Shown here: positions 17,956 to 27,615 of the stretch, in pieces
Position numbering within the stretch: the first letter of the stretch is position 1
Layout: each line of letters opens with the position of its first letter
Source: Rhodothermales bacterium
GTDB lineage: Bacteria; Bacteroidota; Rhodothermia; Rhodothermales; Bin80
Length of the DNA: 64,000 nucleotides
Direction of reading: 5' to 3'
Assembly: GCA_958296045.1 (NCBI GenBank)
Contig: CATQHT010000003.1
Span: 693,246-757,245 of the forward strand
Notes under the pieces: model-generated
Databases searched by the model: none
The model's input: the letters and a program-made list of their open reading frames with translations, nothing else
What the model was told of the DNA's origin: nothing
Made by a program: the position numbers and the translations under genes

Positions 17956-20900
17956 CTACACACGCCCGTGGCAATACTTGTACTTCTTTCCGCTGCCGCA
18001 CGGGCACGCACTGTTGCGCCCGACGCGCTCACCGGCTGTCACTGGCCGCCTACGTGCCGAGGGATCTCGCCCTGCGGCGCTAGGTCGCGGACCCGTCGCC
18101 ACGCCAAATGACGACCGGGGCGCCTCCTTTCGGGACTTGGCCCGCTGGCGATCCAGGGTGCCGCGCCGACGCTGTGCACTGCGCGGCCGACGCTGCGGAC
18201 CGCTCCGCTCCACAACCGGGCCCGCCCGGAATATGAAGGTCACCACATCCTTGCTGATCTGCTCCATCACCTCCGTGAACAGACGGAACGCCTCCATCTT
18301 ATATTCTATCAGCGGATCGCGCTGCCCGTAGGCACGAAGGCCGATGCCTTCTTTGACCTCATCAAGCGATCTAAGGTGCTCGGTCCACCGCTCGTCGATA
18401 AGCGCCAGCAAGGTGGCCCGTTCTAGACCGTTGTTGATCTCGTGGCCCATCGTTTCTATGACCGCATCGATCTTGACAACGGTACGCAGCCGGCGACGTC
18501 CGTCCGAAAAGTCGACATAGACACGCTTAAGCTTCTGCTCTGTGTCGTTGCGAACCACCTCTTCTAAGGAGCGGAAATACGGCTCAGCTAGCATGTTCCG
18601 CTTGCGGTCATAGTACTCCACCGCGCGGTTAAACACCTCATCGGTGACACCGTCTTCACCTAGCGCAAAGAATCGCTCCCGGTCCATCTCCACATCCACG
18701 CCTAACAGGCGCCGCAGCTCCATCCGCACCTCCTCGACGTTACCGTCGCCGTGGTGCCGGGTGACCACATCCTCGACCACCTTGTGGAGCATACCTAGAA
18801 TCTCGCCGCGTATCCGCTGCCCTTTGAGCGCATGCATCCGCCGATCATAGATGACTTCGCGCTGCGAATTGAGCACATCATCATATTCCAGCTGCCGCTT
18901 CCGGATGGCGAAGTTGTTTTGCTCCACCTTCTTCTGGGCACGCTCAATACTCTTGGTGATCCAGGCGTGTGTGATGACCGCGTCATCTTCCACCCTCATG
19001 CGATCCATCACGCGCGCGACGCGGTCTGGGCCAAACAAGCGCATCAGGTTGTCTTCCAGCGATATAAAGAACTGACTTTCCCCCGGGTCGCCCTGCCGCC
19101 CAGAGCGTCCGCGCAGCTGCAGGTCAATGCGGCGACTCTCGTGGCGCTCGGTACCGATGATAGCAAGGCCGCGATCCCGCACGTCAGGCGCCAGTTTGAT
19201 GTCGGTGCCGCGACCTGCCATGTTGGTGGCTATCGTTACGGTCCCGCGCTGACCAGCCTGGGCAACGATGAGGGACTCCTGCTTGGCCCGATCCCGCTTA
19301 GCGTTGAGCACGTTATGCGGGATACGGTTGCGCTTTAAGGCACGGCTTAGCGTTTCTGAAACATCGACCGAGGTCGTACCCACCAGCACCGGCTGACCGG
19401 ACCGATGGTATTGGATGATCTTCTCAATGACGGCCTTGTATTTCTCGCGGCGGGAACGGAAGATGAGGTCATCTTTGTCTACGCGGGCAATGGGCTCGTT
19501 GGTGGGCACCACCACTACATCCATTTCGTAGATCTTGTGAAACTCTTCCGCTTCCGTCTCGGCCGTCCCCGTCATACCGGCGAGCTTGGTGTACATGCGG
19601 AAGTAGTTCTGCAGGGTAATGGTGGCATAGGTCTGCGTCGCCGCCTGAACCTTCACCCCCTCTTTGGCCTCTATCGCCTGATGTAGTCCGTCCGAGTACC
19701 GCCGACCGGGCAGCGCCCGACCGGTATGCTTGTCTACGATTTGGACCTTCCCATTCTCGACGATATATTCCGTGTCCCTTTCGTATAGCGTGTAGGCTTT
19801 TAGTAGCTGCTCGATGGCGTGCAAACGCTCTGCGCGGTCCGCATACGTCTGGTGGAGCTTCATCTTCTGCTCTTCCAGCCGATTCTTGAGCACACGCAGA
19901 TCGTTCTGAATCTTGTTTTCGCGCTTTTCTTCGGAAAGGTCTGTGCGCTGCCGCATGGATTCGAAGAGTTCATTCTTGTACTCCTCATATTCCTCCTCCA
20001 TCCGGGCCGTTTCCTCTCCGACGTCTGGCAGGATAAACAGGTCCACCTCCGCTTTGGCAGCCTTAGCCACGAAGGTCCGTCCCTGGCTGGTGGGCTCTAT
20101 GGCATACTGCTTCTCGTCGAGCGCATAGTTGAGCACCTCATCGACGAGGTGCATGTTTTTGGCGTTGTCCTGCAGGTAGAAAAATTCAGTCTTCTGCCGC
20201 AGCTGCTCTATGCCCGGCTCCTGCAGGAGCTTCATGAGCCGCTTGTTGCGTGGAAAGCCCCGCGAAGCCCTCAGGAGCGCCAGTCCCGCTTCGTGTTCTA
20301 CCTCTCTGGTACGCTTTGCCTCCTCTTCGACGAGCAACTTGTCTCGTTCCTTAAGTAGGCGCTCCGCCTCAGACACGAATCCTGCCACCAGGCGCTTCTG
20401 CCGCTGCACCAGCCGCTCCACCGCCGGCTTCAGCTCTCCAAACCGGCTCTGGGTGGCCTGTGGCACGGGCCCAGAGATGATGAGCGGCGTCCTCGCCTCG
20501 TCCACCAGCACGGAGTCCACCTCGTCTACAATGGCATAGTAGTGCTCCCGCTGCACCAGCTGATCTGGAGCCGTAACAAAAGAGTTGTCCCGCAGATAGT
20601 CAAACCCGAATTCGTTGTTGGTGCCGTAGGTGATGTCCGCGCGATACGCGTTGCGTCGGCCCGGCGAATGCGGATCGTGACCATCGATGACATCCACGGT
20701 CAGCCCCAAAAACTCAAAGACGGGCCCCATCCATTCGGCATCGCGCTGCGCCAAGTATGGGTTCACCGTCACTAGGTGCACGCCTCGGCCAACCAGCGCA
20801 TTGAGGTATACGGGTGCCACGGCTACCAGCGTCTTTCCTTCGCCCGTCTTCATCTCGGCGATGTTGCCACGATGGAGCACGACGCCTCCGAGCAGCTGCA

Positions 20901-21492
20901 CATCGTAGGGCACCATCGCCCACGTGATCTGCGTGCCTCCGGCCGTCCACGAGTTCGTCCAGCGCGCTGACGACCCCTGCAGGAGCGGGTATCCCCACTT
21001 CTTGTTTACTGCAACATCGTGATCGGTCGCTTTTACCGTAAGGCTGCCCTTATGAGTTAAGCGCCGGCACACCTCCTTGACGACGGCAAATGCTTCTGGA
21101 AGGATCTCTTCCAGCGTTTCGCTCACTACGTCAAGCCATTCTTCTCCCAGCTCATCGAGCTCTTCAAAGAAATTCTGACGATCCTTGAGTGTCAGTTCCT
21201 TGGGCGTAGCATCCTCCTCTACATCTCCCTGGACACCAGGAGCAGCCTTGGGGTGCACCGCGCGCAGGAGGCTGTGCACCTCCTTCTGGCGCGCCGCAAT
21301 GTCCGCAACACTCTCTCTTATTCGAAGCTTGAATTCTTCGGTCTTCGCACGCAGCTTCTCGTCAGATAAGACGCGAATACGGTGTTCAAGGCTCAGGATC
21401 TCATCAACGACCGGCTGGTAGTGGCGATCTATCAGTCGCTGGTTCTTGTCGCCAAAGAAACCTGAGAAAAACTTCGTGAAGGCGTTGCTCAT
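17956..21492 (-). CDS. secA: Preprotein translocase ATPase SecA (extended form)
   Basis: The motor that pushes unfolded preproteins through SecYEG. At 1178 residues it is far longer than the roughly 900 of E. coli SecA. Walker A is at 214-221 (MKTGEGKT); Walker B reads VDEVDSVLVDEARTPLIISGP. Helicase motifs TNMAGRGTDIKL and QLRGRSGRQGDPG are present. The C-terminal zinc tail CPCGSGKKYKYCHG is intact. Extra length sits near residues 70-130 and in charged helical insertions around the preprotein cross-linking domain, as is common in Bacteroidota and Rhodothermota. It is divergent from the PorQ-like gene, so the 157 bp between them should hold both promoters. It is first of four genes on its strand. 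Confidence 0.96.
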   Translation of the reverse strand: MSNAFTKFFSGFFGDKNQRLIDRHYQPVVDEILSLEHRIRVLSDEKLRAKTEEFKLRIRESVADIAARQKEVHSLLRAVHPKAAPGVQGDVEEDATPKELTLKDRQNFFEELDELGEEWLDVVSETLEEILPEAFAVVKEVCRRLTHKGSLTVKATDHDVAVNKKWGYPLLQGSSARWTNSWTAGGTQITWAMVPYDVQLLGGVVLHRGNIAEMKTGEGKTLVAVAPVYLNALVGRGVHLVTVNPYLAQRDAEWMGPVFEFLGLTVDVIDGHDPHSPGRRNAYRADITYGTNNEFGFDYLRDNSFVTAPDQLVQREHYYAIVDEVDSVLVDEARTPLIISGPVPQATQSRFGELKPAVERLVQRQKRLVAGFVSEAERLLKERDKLLVEEEAKRTREVEHEAGLALLRASRGFPRNKRLMKLLQEPGIEQLRQKTEFFYLQDNAKNMHLVDEVLNYALDEKQYAIEPTSQGRTFVAKAAKAEVDLFILPDVGEETARMEEEYEEYKNELFESMRQRTDLSEEKRENKIQNDLRVLKNRLEEQKMKLHQTYADRAERLHAIEQLLKAYTLYERDTEYIVENGKVQIVDKHTGRALPGRRYSDGLHQAIEAKEGVKVQAATQTYATITLQNYFRMYTKLAGMTGTAETEAEEFHKIYEMDVVVVPTNEPIARVDKDDLIFRSRREKYKAVIEKIIQYHRSGQPVLVGTTSVDVSETLSRALKRNRIPHNVLNAKRDRAKQESLIVAQAGQRGTVTIATNMAGRGTDIKLAPDVRDRGLAIIGTERHESRRIDLQLRGRSGRQGDPGESQFFISLEDNLMRLFGPDRVARVMDRMRVEDDAVITHAWITKSIERAQKKVEQNNFAIRKRQLEYDDVLNSQREVIYDRRMHALKGQRIRGEILGMLHKVVEDVVTRHHGDGNVEEVRMELRRLLGVDVEMDRERFFALGEDGVTDEVFNRAVEYYDRKRNMLAEPYFRSLEEVVRNDTEQKLKRVYVDFSDGRRRLRTVVKIDAVIETMGHEINNGLERATLLALIDERWTEHLRSLDEVKEGIGLRAYGQRDPLIEYKMEAFRLFTEVMEQISKDVVTFIFRAGPVVERSGPQRRPRSAQRRRGTLDRQRAKSRKEAPRSSFGVATGPRPSAAGRDPSARRRPVTAGERVGRNSACPCGSGKKYKYCHGRV

Positions 21493-21649
21493 GCCGTGAT
21501 TGCAGCGATCGTCAGCTCAGGCACACATGCCGGCTGGCGCCTTCTGGCCCAGTGAATTGTCTTTGCCCATAGCGCCCGACTTTAAGGCGTACGCTGCGGA
21601 TCCGTTCCCCTACGTAACGGGTAGGACCTGGGCCACCCACCGCCACCGT

Positions 21650-22627
21650 ATGCATATTCACCGCCCCGCTAGGGTCTTTTGCGCCGTGCTCATAGCCGGC
21701 ACCTTCTGCTTTCCGGCGACTGCACAGTCCGGTCAAGCCACAGGGTTTGCGTTCATGCGTATTGAGCCGACCGCACGCGGCGCAGCCCTAGGGGGCAGCT
21801 TGTCTGCCGTGTGCTGTGACGATGCTGGTGCCTTTCTTTACAACCCGGCGCTATTGCACGAGGCCTCGGACCGCAATTTTGCCGCTTCATACCTCAAGCA
21901 TCTGCACGACATGAGCGCCGGGTTTGTGACCTACAGCCGCACCTTTGCTCCGTACGGAACCGCGGCGGTTGGCGTGCGCTTTTTTTATTACGGCACCTTT
22001 GAGCGTGCGGACCAGGCGGGACAGCGGAGTGGCACATTTAGCGCCTCGGACGTGGTGTTTACGTTGGGTGCTGGCCGCCATTACGCGGGTAATTTTCGCT
22101 TCGGTGTCAACGTCCACTTGGTCCATTCCAGCGTGGACCGCTTCAGCGCACAGGCGTTGCTGTTCGATGTCGGCGTGGCGTACCATGAGCCGGTCGGCCA
22201 ATTGACTGCTACCGCTTCGTTAAACAACGTAGGCATGGTGCTAAGCTCACTGGGCAACACGGCCGACGAGGCGCCGATAGACCTTCGGCTCGCCATCGGC
22301 AAAAGGCTGCGCTATGTGCCGTTGCGCCTTTCGCTTACCGCCTACAACCTGCACGATATCGGGCGTACTCCCCAGAGCGGTGGCACAGCGGCGGCGATAG
22401 CCTCTCATGCCATTGTTGGCCTGGAGTTTCAGGTGATCAGTGCCTTTGCATTGCGGCTCGGCTACAATCACCGCCGCCACCAGAACTTAACTTCCAGCAG
22501 TCGTCTTGACATAGCGGGCGCTGGCGTGGGATTCGGGCTACGCATTCGGGGATTTACGCTCGACTACGCCTATTCGTCGTGGTCGTTCGCTGGTCTTCAC
22601 CAGTTCACGGCAGGCACCCGCATCTGA
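21650..22627 (+). CDS. porQ: PorQ-like protein (type IX secretion associated)
   Basis: A 325-residue predicted outer-membrane beta-barrel of the PorV/PorQ group. ATG 21650 gives a signal peptide (MHIHRPARVFCAVLIAGTFCFPATAQ); the frame is open upstream but that part is not signal-like. The mature start has the group pattern ARGAALGGSLSAVCCDDAGAFLYNPALL, then strands with FSASDVVFTLGAGRHY and LSLTAYNLHD, which resemble PorQ rather than PorV. PorQ is linked to type IX secretion in Bacteroidota. No other type IX component is in the window, so presence of a full system is only suggested. It converges on the recombinase-like gene with a 13-bp gap. Confidence 0.75.
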   Translation: MHIHRPARVFCAVLIAGTFCFPATAQSGQATGFAFMRIEPTARGAALGGSLSAVCCDDAGAFLYNPALLHEASDRNFAASYLKHLHDMSAGFVTYSRTFAPYGTAAVGVRFFYYGTFERADQAGQRSGTFSASDVVFTLGAGRHYAGNFRFGVNVHLVHSSVDRFSAQALLFDVGVAYHEPVGQLTATASLNNVGMVLSSLGNTADEAPIDLRLAIGKRLRYVPLRLSLTAYNLHDIGRTPQSGGTAAAIASHAIVGLEFQVISAFALRLGYNHRRHQNLTSSSRLDIAGAGVGFGLRIRGFTLDYAYSSWSFAGLHQFTAGTRI

Positions 22628-22640
22628 CGGCGGGCTGAAT

Positions 22641-23579
22641 TCATTCCGAGCTCGGCATGCCGGTGGCCTGCAGGTGGGCAATCTTAGCGCGAAGCTTGCG
22701 GACCCGAACCCGGCCGCGTATCTCTCTTAGGCTCTTACCTTCCTGGAGCCACAATAGGAGTGCTGTTAACGTAAGGCTCTGGGTGGTAATCCCAGGACGT
22801 CGCAACCCAGCCTTCTCGAGGTACTTGGTCATACGGCGCCGGATGGATCGTGTATCGAGGCGCCCGCCACGGCTCCGGTTTGAGTGAGACAGGAAGAGCG
22901 GATCCTCCAGCCCGTGCGCGGGGCGCAGTTTCAGGTAGTCAGCGATTTTCTCCATCACTGGGGGATCCAGCGGCGCGGTTTCCGCCTTAACGCGGCTTCC
23001 TTTGCCTTGCACTCGGATATGGATTCCCAGGAGCGTGCGCTCCATGTCTGCCACATCGGCGCGTTCTATGTCGGTTTCGGTCAGGCCAGCATAGATCATG
23101 GCGTAGATGATCGCCAGGTCCCGCTTACCCATAGTCGTTGATGTATCTACCGCGGCAATGAGCTGGCGGATCTCGGGCGCTGATAGGGCCTGGGTAGCTT
23201 TCGGCGCTGGCGCGCTAGTGATTTTCAGGTGCAGCGTCGGGTTCTGGTTCAAGAACCCTGTTGTTACCAAGTACTTTACAAACTGACGTAGTGCGGTCAG
23301 GTAGGTGGACACCGTTCTAGGTCCCAGGGCACGTTCTACCGTCAGGTACTCCTGATACCTGTCCATAGCCTCCGGCGTCATTGGACAGGAGCCGCCCAGA
23401 CCCTCGACCCAGCGGCTGAACTCGTTAAGGCACCGGTTGTAGGTTCCTCGGGTAGCTTTGGCCTTGCTCTGGAGACATTCGGCGACAAAGACGTGCTTCC
23501 GATGGGCGAGCTCCCCCACGGTTAGGACCTGCGCGACCGGGCGCGCGGCCATCACTGGGCTTGCGACACTGTCTGGCAT
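22641..23579 (-). CDS. Tyrosine-recombinase-like protein with degenerate active site
   Basis: A 312-residue protein with the XerC/XerD fold: N-terminal SAM-like DNA-binding domain (residues 20-115, with TYNRCLNEFSRWVEGLG and TYLTALRQFVKYL) and a C-terminal catalytic-type domain. The active site is mostly lost. The first Arg (normally in GLR.SE) is Thr167 (AGLTETD). Lys193 is kept (QGKGSR). The HxxR motif reads QSLT (267-270), the LGH motif is replaced by Arg-rich IRGRVRVRK, and no nucleophilic Tyr is found in the expected tail. The frame is intact, so it may serve as a DNA-binding or regulatory protein. It lies 21 bp downstream of the E2 gene on the same strand. Confidence 0.78.
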   Translation of the reverse strand: MPDSVASPVMAARPVAQVLTVGELAHRKHVFVAECLQSKAKATRGTYNRCLNEFSRWVEGLGGSCPMTPEAMDRYQEYLTVERALGPRTVSTYLTALRQFVKYLVTTGFLNQNPTLHLKITSAPAPKATQALSAPEIRQLIAAVDTSTTMGKRDLAIIYAMIYAGLTETDIERADVADMERTLLGIHIRVQGKGSRVKAETAPLDPPVMEKIADYLKLRPAHGLEDPLFLSHSNRSRGGRLDTRSIRRRMTKYLEKAGLRRPGITTQSLTLTALLLWLQEGKSLREIRGRVRVRKLRAKIAHLQATGMPSSE

Positions 23580-23600
23580 GATGATTGGGCGCGCACTACC

Positions 23601-25247
23601 TCAGACCTCTCCATTGGGATCGAAATTTTCCACCACTTCTACAAACTTACGCAGGAACGAGATGCCCATCGCTCCGTCGATGATGCGATGGTCGTAAGAC
23701 AAGGACAGGTACATCATGTGGCGGATGGCAATCACGTCGCCGAGCGCTGGATCTTCCACCACGACGGGCCGCTTTATGATGGCTCCGGTGGCCAGAATTG
23801 CCACTTGAGGCTGCAGGATTATCGGGGTTCCCATGATCGATCCCAGCGACCCCAGGTTGGTGATGCTAAAGGTTCCGCCCTGGAGGTCGTCTGGCTGCAG
23901 GTCGCCAGACCGCGCCCTTTGGGCCAGATCGTGGGCCGTGTGTGCTAGGCCTGCCACTCGCTGGCGGCCCGCATGCCTGATGACGGGCACAATCAGGCCG
24001 GTCTTAGCAATGTTGACGGCGATACCGACGTGAAAGTCCTTCTTCAGGATGATGCGCGTACCGTCGACGGAGGCGTTAAGCATCGGATGATCCCGCAGGG
24101 CTTCCACCGCTGCGTATACAAGGAAAGGCGTGTAGGTTAGCTTGACACCATCGCGCTTAAGAAACCGGTGCTTGTTGGATTCGCGCAGGCGCACCAAGTT
24201 GGTGGCATCCACCTCGGCGAATGACGTCACATGGGCCGAGGTTTTGCGTGACAGCGTCATATGGTGCGCCACGAGTTGGCGCAACCTGTCCATCTCGATC
24301 ACCTCTTCCCTGGCTCCTGCGGGCGCCGCCTTCGGCGCGGGCGCTGGAGCGGGCTTCGCTGGCGTACGGGTAGGCGTTGGCACCGGTGGCGGCGGCTGGG
24401 GGCTTCTCCGATCCTGTAAGTACTTGAGCAAGTCCTTTTTGCCTATGCGGCCACGACTGCCGGTCCCACGGATACTTTCCAGCTCCTTTGTCGTGACGCC
24501 CTCTTTCTGTGCTATCGTGCGCACCAGCGGCGTCAGGAAGCGCCCGTCGCGCAGATGCCTAGTTGGCGCCTCCACGGTGTCACCCGCGGTCGGTTCCTCC
24601 TGGGGCACGTACGCAGGCGTCGGAGCTGCAGGAGCAGGCACCGGTGCACTGGTAGCAGCTGCCTTGCCGATGGCGATGCGAGCCAGCGGCGTACCCACCT
24701 CCACGGTCGCTCCCATCTCAACGAGTACTTCCTCTAACGTGCCCGCTGCTGGAGAAGGCACCTCTGTATCCACTTTGTCCGTGCCAATCTCGAGCACGGT
24801 TTCGTCCAGCGCGACGGCATCGCCGACCTCTTTGTACCACGCGATAACGGTGCCCTCGGTGATGCTCTCACCCATCTTGGGCATGATGATATCCACCGTG
24901 GTGCTGCTGCTGGCATCCACCACAGGGGCAGCCTCGATGGCTGAGGGCTCAGGCGCGACGGGGTCAGGCGCTGCAGGTGCGGGCGCCCTCGAGCTACCAT
25001 CTGGTTGTGGATCCTCTATCCGGGCAATAAGCGTCCCCACATCCACGGTGGCCCCTTCTTCTACCAAAATCTCCGCGACGATGCCGCCGCTTGGCGAAGG
25101 AATTTCCGTGTCTACCTTGTCCGTCCCGATCTCGAGCAGGGTTTCGTCCAGCTCCACCGGATCCCCCGGCTTTTTGTGCCACACCAGGACAGTCCCTTCG
25201 GTGATACTCTCGCCCATCTTGGGCATCAGAACATCTACGGCAGCCAT
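23601..25247 (-). CDS. 2-oxoacid dehydrogenase E2, dihydrolipoamide acyltransferase
   Basis: The acyltransferase core of a 2-oxoacid dehydrogenase complex, 548 residues. It has two lipoyl domains with lipoylated Lys at 44 and 158 (both GTDKVDTE), each followed by a Pro/Ala-rich swinging linker. A peripheral-subunit-binding domain follows (LTPLVRTIAQKEGV to GRIGKKDLLKYL, about 240-280), then the CoA-dependent catalytic domain. The catalytic His/Asp motif is SYDHRIIDGAMG near the C-terminus. Two lipoyl domains plus motifs of this type fit either succinyltransferase (SucB) or a branched-chain/pyruvate E2. No E1 or E3 gene is adjacent, so the substrate is not settled. Confidence 0.9.
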   Translation of the reverse strand: MAAVDVLMPKMGESITEGTVLVWHKKPGDPVELDETLLEIGTDKVDTEIPSPSGGIVAEILVEEGATVDVGTLIARIEDPQPDGSSRAPAPAAPDPVAPEPSAIEAAPVVDASSSTTVDIIMPKMGESITEGTVIAWYKEVGDAVALDETVLEIGTDKVDTEVPSPAAGTLEEVLVEMGATVEVGTPLARIAIGKAAATSAPVPAPAAPTPAYVPQEEPTAGDTVEAPTRHLRDGRFLTPLVRTIAQKEGVTTKELESIRGTGSRGRIGKKDLLKYLQDRRSPQPPPPVPTPTRTPAKPAPAPAPKAAPAGAREEVIEMDRLRQLVAHHMTLSRKTSAHVTSFAEVDATNLVRLRESNKHRFLKRDGVKLTYTPFLVYAAVEALRDHPMLNASVDGTRIILKKDFHVGIAVNIAKTGLIVPVIRHAGRQRVAGLAHTAHDLAQRARSGDLQPDDLQGGTFSITNLGSLGSIMGTPIILQPQVAILATGAIIKRPVVVEDPALGDVIAIRHMMYLSLSYDHRIIDGAMGISFLRKFVEVVENFDPNGEV

Positions 25248-25318
25248 GTCGCACCTCTGTCAATTGCGTAGGCAATGTACTGAATGCAGCCTTAGCAGCG
25301 TTCAGGCATCACCGCGGT

Positions 25319-27442
25319 TCAGACCAGAAACGGAGCAATCACCAGCGCAACGACCGCGATCAGCTTGATCAGGATGTTGAGGCTTGGTCCAGAAGTGTCC
25401 TTAAACGGATCCCCGACGGTGTCGCCTGCTACGGCCGCTTTGTGCGCTTCCGAGCCTTTGCCCAGAGTTTTGCCGGCGATTTCGAGACCGGCCTCGATAC
25501 GCTTTTTTGCGTTATCCCAAGCGCCACCGGCATTGGACTGAAATATGGCAAACAGCACGCCCGACACCGTGACACCGGCAAGGAGGCCCCCCAACGACTC
25601 TTTGTTGACGAAGCCGACCACTACAGGCACCACCAGGGCAAGCAAGCCTGGGGCGATCATTTCGCGTATGGCCGCCTTGGTGGAAATATCGACACAGCGC
25701 GCATACTCAGCCTTAGCTTGGCCTTCTCTTAGGCCAGGAATCTCTCTGAACTGGCGTCCGACCTCTTCAATCATGTCCGAAGAGGCACGTCCAACCGCCC
25801 CCATAGCCATGGCGCTGAATACATAAGGAAGGGCGGCCCCTATCAGCAGCCCCGCCAGGATATGCGGCGCAGCCACATTTATCGTCTCCATGCCAGCCTG
25901 CTGCATAAAGGCCGCAAATAGCGCCAGCGCTGTCAGCGCGGCGGATCCTATCGCAAAGCCTTTGCCGATGGCCGCGGTGGTGTTGCCGACGGCATCCAGC
26001 TCATCGGTGCGTTGCCGCACCTCAGGAGGCAGCTTCGCCATCTCGGCTATGCCACCCGCATTGTCTGAGATGGGGCCATACGCATCCACGGCCAGTTGGA
26101 TGCCGGTGACGGACAGCATGCCGACCGCTGCGATAGCTACGCCATAGAGCCCCGCGCAAGCGTGAGCACCGATGATTGCGCCCGCCAGAATCAGTGCGGG
26201 CAGTCCTGTAGAATACATTCCGACACCTAGGCCCGCGATGATGTTAGTGGCTGGCCCCGTGGTACTCTGCCGAGCGATGTCCAGTGTCGGTCGCGTGTGG
26301 GTAGAGGTAAAGTATTCCGTAGCCAGTCCTATTCCGACACCCGCGGCCAGCCCGATAAGGACAGCCCAGAAGACACCCATAGATGTGTAGCTGAACGCAC
26401 CCACGATAGGTGTTACGGCAGACCACTCATTCGGCAGCATCCAGCGGATCACAAAGAAGGCCACGACCGCCATTATCGCGCTGGCTCCGAACTCGCCTAT
26501 GTTGAGTGCCCGTTGCGGGCTACCCCCTTCTTTGGTGCGAACGAAGAAGGACCCGACGATAGACACCAGGATGCCGGCGGCCGCCAGCACCAGGGGCAGC
26601 AGTATCGGCCCCAGCGCCCCGGCGGGCAGGTCTGTCTCGCCCCCCAATGCTACCAGAAAGCCGGTTCCCAGCACCATGGCACCGATGATGGAACCCACAA
26701 AGCTCTCAAACAGGTCGGCTCCCATGCCGGCCACGTCGCCCACGTTGTCTCCCACGTTGTCGGCGATGGTGGCCGGGTTGCGCGGATCGTCTTCGGGAAT
26801 GCCGGCATACACCTTCCCGGCCAGGTCCGCCCCCACGTCGGCCGCCTTTGTGTATATCCCGCCTCCGACACGTGCAAAGAGGGCGATGGACGAAGCGCCC
26901 AGCGAGAAGCTGGCAATCACGTTAACGATGCGCGTAGGAGTCCATTCGGTGAAGTTCTCGTATGCCAACAGCAGCAGCCCAAGTCCCAGGACGCCCAGTC
27001 CCACCACGCATAGCCCCATCACCAGTCCTCCCGAGAAGGCTACGTTGAGCGCTGGAGCCAAGCCGGTGCGTGCCGCGTGGGTGGTGCGCACATTGGCGCG
27101 TGTGGCCACCATCATCCCGACAAAGCCAGCCAGGCCGGAGCAGAAGGCTCCGACGAGGAACGACACAGCCAACATGGGTGAGTTGATTGTTTCGCCTCCT
27201 ATCTGGCGCTCCTGCAGGTTGATAAAGAGCAGCAGCACGGCGACTGCCAGCACGAATGGGATCAGGAAGCGGTATTCTCGCCTGAGGAATGCCTGTGCGC
27301 CGCGCGAGATGGCACCGGCGATCTCCACCATGGTTTCCGTGCCCGGGTCTTGGCGCGAGACCCAGCGTGCGCGCGAAAACGCGAACAGGAGGGCCACGAC
27401 CCCCGCAAGAGGAACAAATAGCGTGATCAGCTGCTGATTCAT
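25319..27442 (-). CDS. hppA: Ion-translocating membrane pyrophosphatase
   Basis: A polytopic membrane protein of 707 residues with about 16 transmembrane segments. It hydrolyses pyrophosphate and pumps H+ or Na+. The substrate loop is clear: [23 protein letters not shown], then [20 protein letters not shown], and a second acidic loop [16 protein letters not shown]. The string [10 protein letters not shown] has Ala where K+-independent enzymes have Lys, so K+ dependence is expected. Glu in GADLFES sits where Na+-pumping members carry theirs, which favours Na+ or mixed Na+/H+ transport; that is inference from family rules. The upstream region has two adjacent inverted repeats (27518-27554). Confidence 0.94.
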   Translation of the reverse strand: MNQQLITLFVPLAGVVALLFAFSRARWVSRQDPGTETMVEIAGAISRGAQAFLRREYRFLIPFVLAVAVLLLFINLQERQIGGETINSPMLAVSFLVGAFCSGLAGFVGMMVATRANVRTTHAARTGLAPALNVAFSGGLVMGLCVVGLGVLGLGLLLLAYENFTEWTPTRIVNVIASFSLGASSIALFARVGGGIYTKAADVGADLAGKVYAGIPEDDPRNPATIADNVGDNVGDVAGMGADLFESFVGSIIGAMVLGTGFLVALGGETDLPAGALGPILLPLVLAAAGILVSIVGSFFVRTKEGGSPQRALNIGEFGASAIMAVVAFFVIRWMLPNEWSAVTPIVGAFSYTSMGVFWAVLIGLAAGVGIGLATEYFTSTHTRPTLDIARQSTTGPATNIIAGLGVGMYSTGLPALILAGAIIGAHACAGLYGVAIAAVGMLSVTGIQLAVDAYGPISDNAGGIAEMAKLPPEVRQRTDELDAVGNTTAAIGKGFAIGSAALTALALFAAFMQQAGMETINVAAPHILAGLLIGAALPYVFSAMAMGAVGRASSDMIEEVGRQFREIPGLREGQAKAEYARCVDISTKAAIREMIAPGLLALVVPVVVGFVNKESLGGLLAGVTVSGVLFAIFQSNAGGAWDNAKKRIEAGLEIAGKTLGKGSEAHKAAVAGDTVGDPFKDTSGPSLNILIKLIAVVALVIAPFLV

Positions 27443-27517
27443 CGGATGGTGCGGGTGACTGGGATTATGAGCAGGCGGCGCATGTTTCTTCTGACTGCTG
27501 CGCGGCCGCGGAAGCGC

Positions 27518-27554
27518 TTACAACGTGGTGTAACGATCACTGGTGCGCAGTGAT
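27518..27554 (-). promoter_or_regulatory. Paired inverted repeats upstream of hppA
   Basis: Two adjacent dyads lie 76-112 bp upstream of the hppA start. TTACA-6-TGTAA (27518-27533) looks like a repressor operator. ATCACTG-5-CAGTGAT (27536-27554) is a perfect seven-bp stem. They could be protein sites or a leader hairpin. No regulator gene is adjacent, so the role is inferred. Confidence 0.3.
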
Positions 27555-27615
27555 ACCGCGCCGGTGAACCCTGAACATTTTCCGCAGAGAATTCAAGCGC
27601 CCCAGAGATAGTGCT

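Noticed and set aside
24142-25368. Long plus-strand open frame of about 400 codons
   Set aside because: It is antisense to the E2 gene; the Ser/Ala/Thr-rich translation is a mirror of lipoyl-linker codons.
26499-27437. Plus-strand open frame of about 310 codons opposite hppA
   Set aside because: Antisense shadow of a low-complexity membrane protein gene; no independent features.
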